Origin: Adiantum capillus-veneris
Taxonomy: Eukaryota > Streptophyta > Polypodiopsida > Polypodiales > Pteridaceae
DNA: 64,000 nucleotides
NCBI GenBank assembly: GCA_014529385.2
Contig: CM043971.1
Span: 81,759,340-81,823,339, forward strand
Reading direction: 5' to 3'
Below are positions 63,206 to 64,000 of the stretch, piece by piece. The stretch's first letter is position 1; each line of letters begins with the position of its first letter. A model generated the notes under the pieces. It was not told where the DNA came from. It did no database searches and saw nothing but the letters and a program-made list of their open reading frames with translations. A program made the translations under genes and the position numbers.

Positions 63206-64000
63206 CAACAACAAAAACATTGTAATGGAAACATGATATGTCAGTAAGTGGGTTGAGGCCAAGGCGTTACCTAACAACACTACAAAGTCAATAGCATGGT
63301 TCTTATATGAGCATACTATTTGCAAATTTGATTGTCTGATTGAGATTGTTTCAAATCAAGGGACTCAATTCATCAATGAGACAATTCAAATCCTTATTGA
63401 AATCTTCTTGATCAAGTGTTGTAAGTCAACACGGTACTATCCTAGATGCAATGGACAAACTAAAAGCAAAAATAAGATGATCAAGACCATACTAACAAAT
63501 ATTGTTCATAAAGAGCCTCATCATTGGGACAACAAGCTTCAAACAACAATGTGGGCATACAAAACTGCTCACAAGGTCACAATTGGAACTGACCCCGTTC
63601 AGAATTGTTTACGGGACAGAAGCCATCATAACCATGGAATTTGCAAATCCCAATTTGAGGATGCCCATTGAACATGAAATTAATTTTAACACAATTCTAA
63701 AGAACACGTTCAATGAAGTTGTTGAAGCTAGATGAAATAAGACAAAGGGCTATGCTAGAGCATGAAGTATTCTAGCAAGGAGGAAACACTCGCATGATAG
63801 CAAGATAAAGGTTCGAGAATTCAAGAAGGGGGATCTAGTTTTCCTCTATCAATCAAAGCTAGGCTCAAAGAAGCCTAATATGAAGGTTGCATGGTTAAGA
63901 CCATATGAAATTGATTGGGTTTTCTCCAATGACACACTTAGACTTTGGGATTTATTAGGTTTATTATGGCCAAGGGTCATTAATGGGACCAAAATCAAGT
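63206..64000 (+). pseudogene. Gypsy integrase related to G2, cut by the right edge
   Basis: The plus strand reads NKNIVMET, stop, YVSKWVEAKALPNNTTKS, ICKFDCLIEIVSNQGTQF, then RYYPRCNGQTKSKNKMIKTI, WDNKLQTTMWAYKTAHK and, after a shift, TPFRIVYGTEAIITMEFANP. It aligns block by block with G2 integrase at 52990-53520. The first catalytic Asp would lie left of the junction; the second is Asn (IVSNQG); the catalytic Glu position is Lys (GQTKSKNK). Past 63740 the C-terminal region continues (ARRKHSHDSKIKVREFKKGD-like text) to the window end. Confidence 0.82.

Overview
This window looks like nuclear DNA from a land plant with a large, transposon-rich genome. The evidence is nested Ty1/Copia and Ty3/Gypsy LTR retrotransposons primed by initiator-tRNA-Met, a plant-type LINE, many (GA)n/(TG)n microsatellites, and one intron-free PLS-class pentatricopeptide-repeat (PPR) gene. 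A fern or other seed-free vascular plant is my best guess, because the PPR protein is long and carries repeated inserts; this is inference. I see no rRNA, tRNA or CRISPR.

Layout. 1-2207: 5' end of a minus-strand LTR retrotransposon running off the left edge (gag start, primer site, about 1.5 kb LTR). 2208-4450: no recognisable gene; paired microsatellites and an inverted repeat. 4470-6700: minus-strand LINE reverse-transcriptase remnant. 6840-20130: plus-strand Gypsy element G1, split by Copia-1 (8690-16876), which is itself split by a non-coding, large-LTR element (11996-15292, called LARD-like here). 20140-22990: sparse, with one orphan reading frame. 23090-25729: the PPR gene (minus), the only convincing host gene. 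26400-27350: a decayed PPR pseudogene in divergent orientation. 28860-36550: minus-strand Gypsy-like element H, split by Copia-2 (29830-33977). 37178-53950: plus-strand Gypsy element G2, split by Copia-3 (39151-49349), which is split by its sister Copia-4 (43252-48401). 54790-63190: minus-strand Gypsy G3, split by Copia-5 (57132-60242). 63206-64000: plus-strand Gypsy integrase related to G2, running off the right edge.

Five copies of one Copia family (LTR about 200-230 bp, TG...CA ends, primer site TGGTATCAGAGC) are present. Target-site duplications can be read directly: ATAGT, TTGGC and ATTAT are perfect, and two older copies are imperfect. The LARD-like element has a perfect GTTAT duplication. 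These give a relative order of insertion. Copia-4 is the best preserved, with two frameshifts and one stop in an otherwise complete gag-pol. All Gypsy copies are dead, several at catalytic residues.

I did not find a clearly new biological system. The most unusual items are: an in-place inversion of about 570 bp inside the G2 pol gene; two G2-family integrases that share a Lys at the catalytic Glu position; the LARD-like element and an antisense fragment of it that replaces part of a Copia integrase; and the PPR gene with a motif insert repeated three times and a frameshifted C-terminal E domain.
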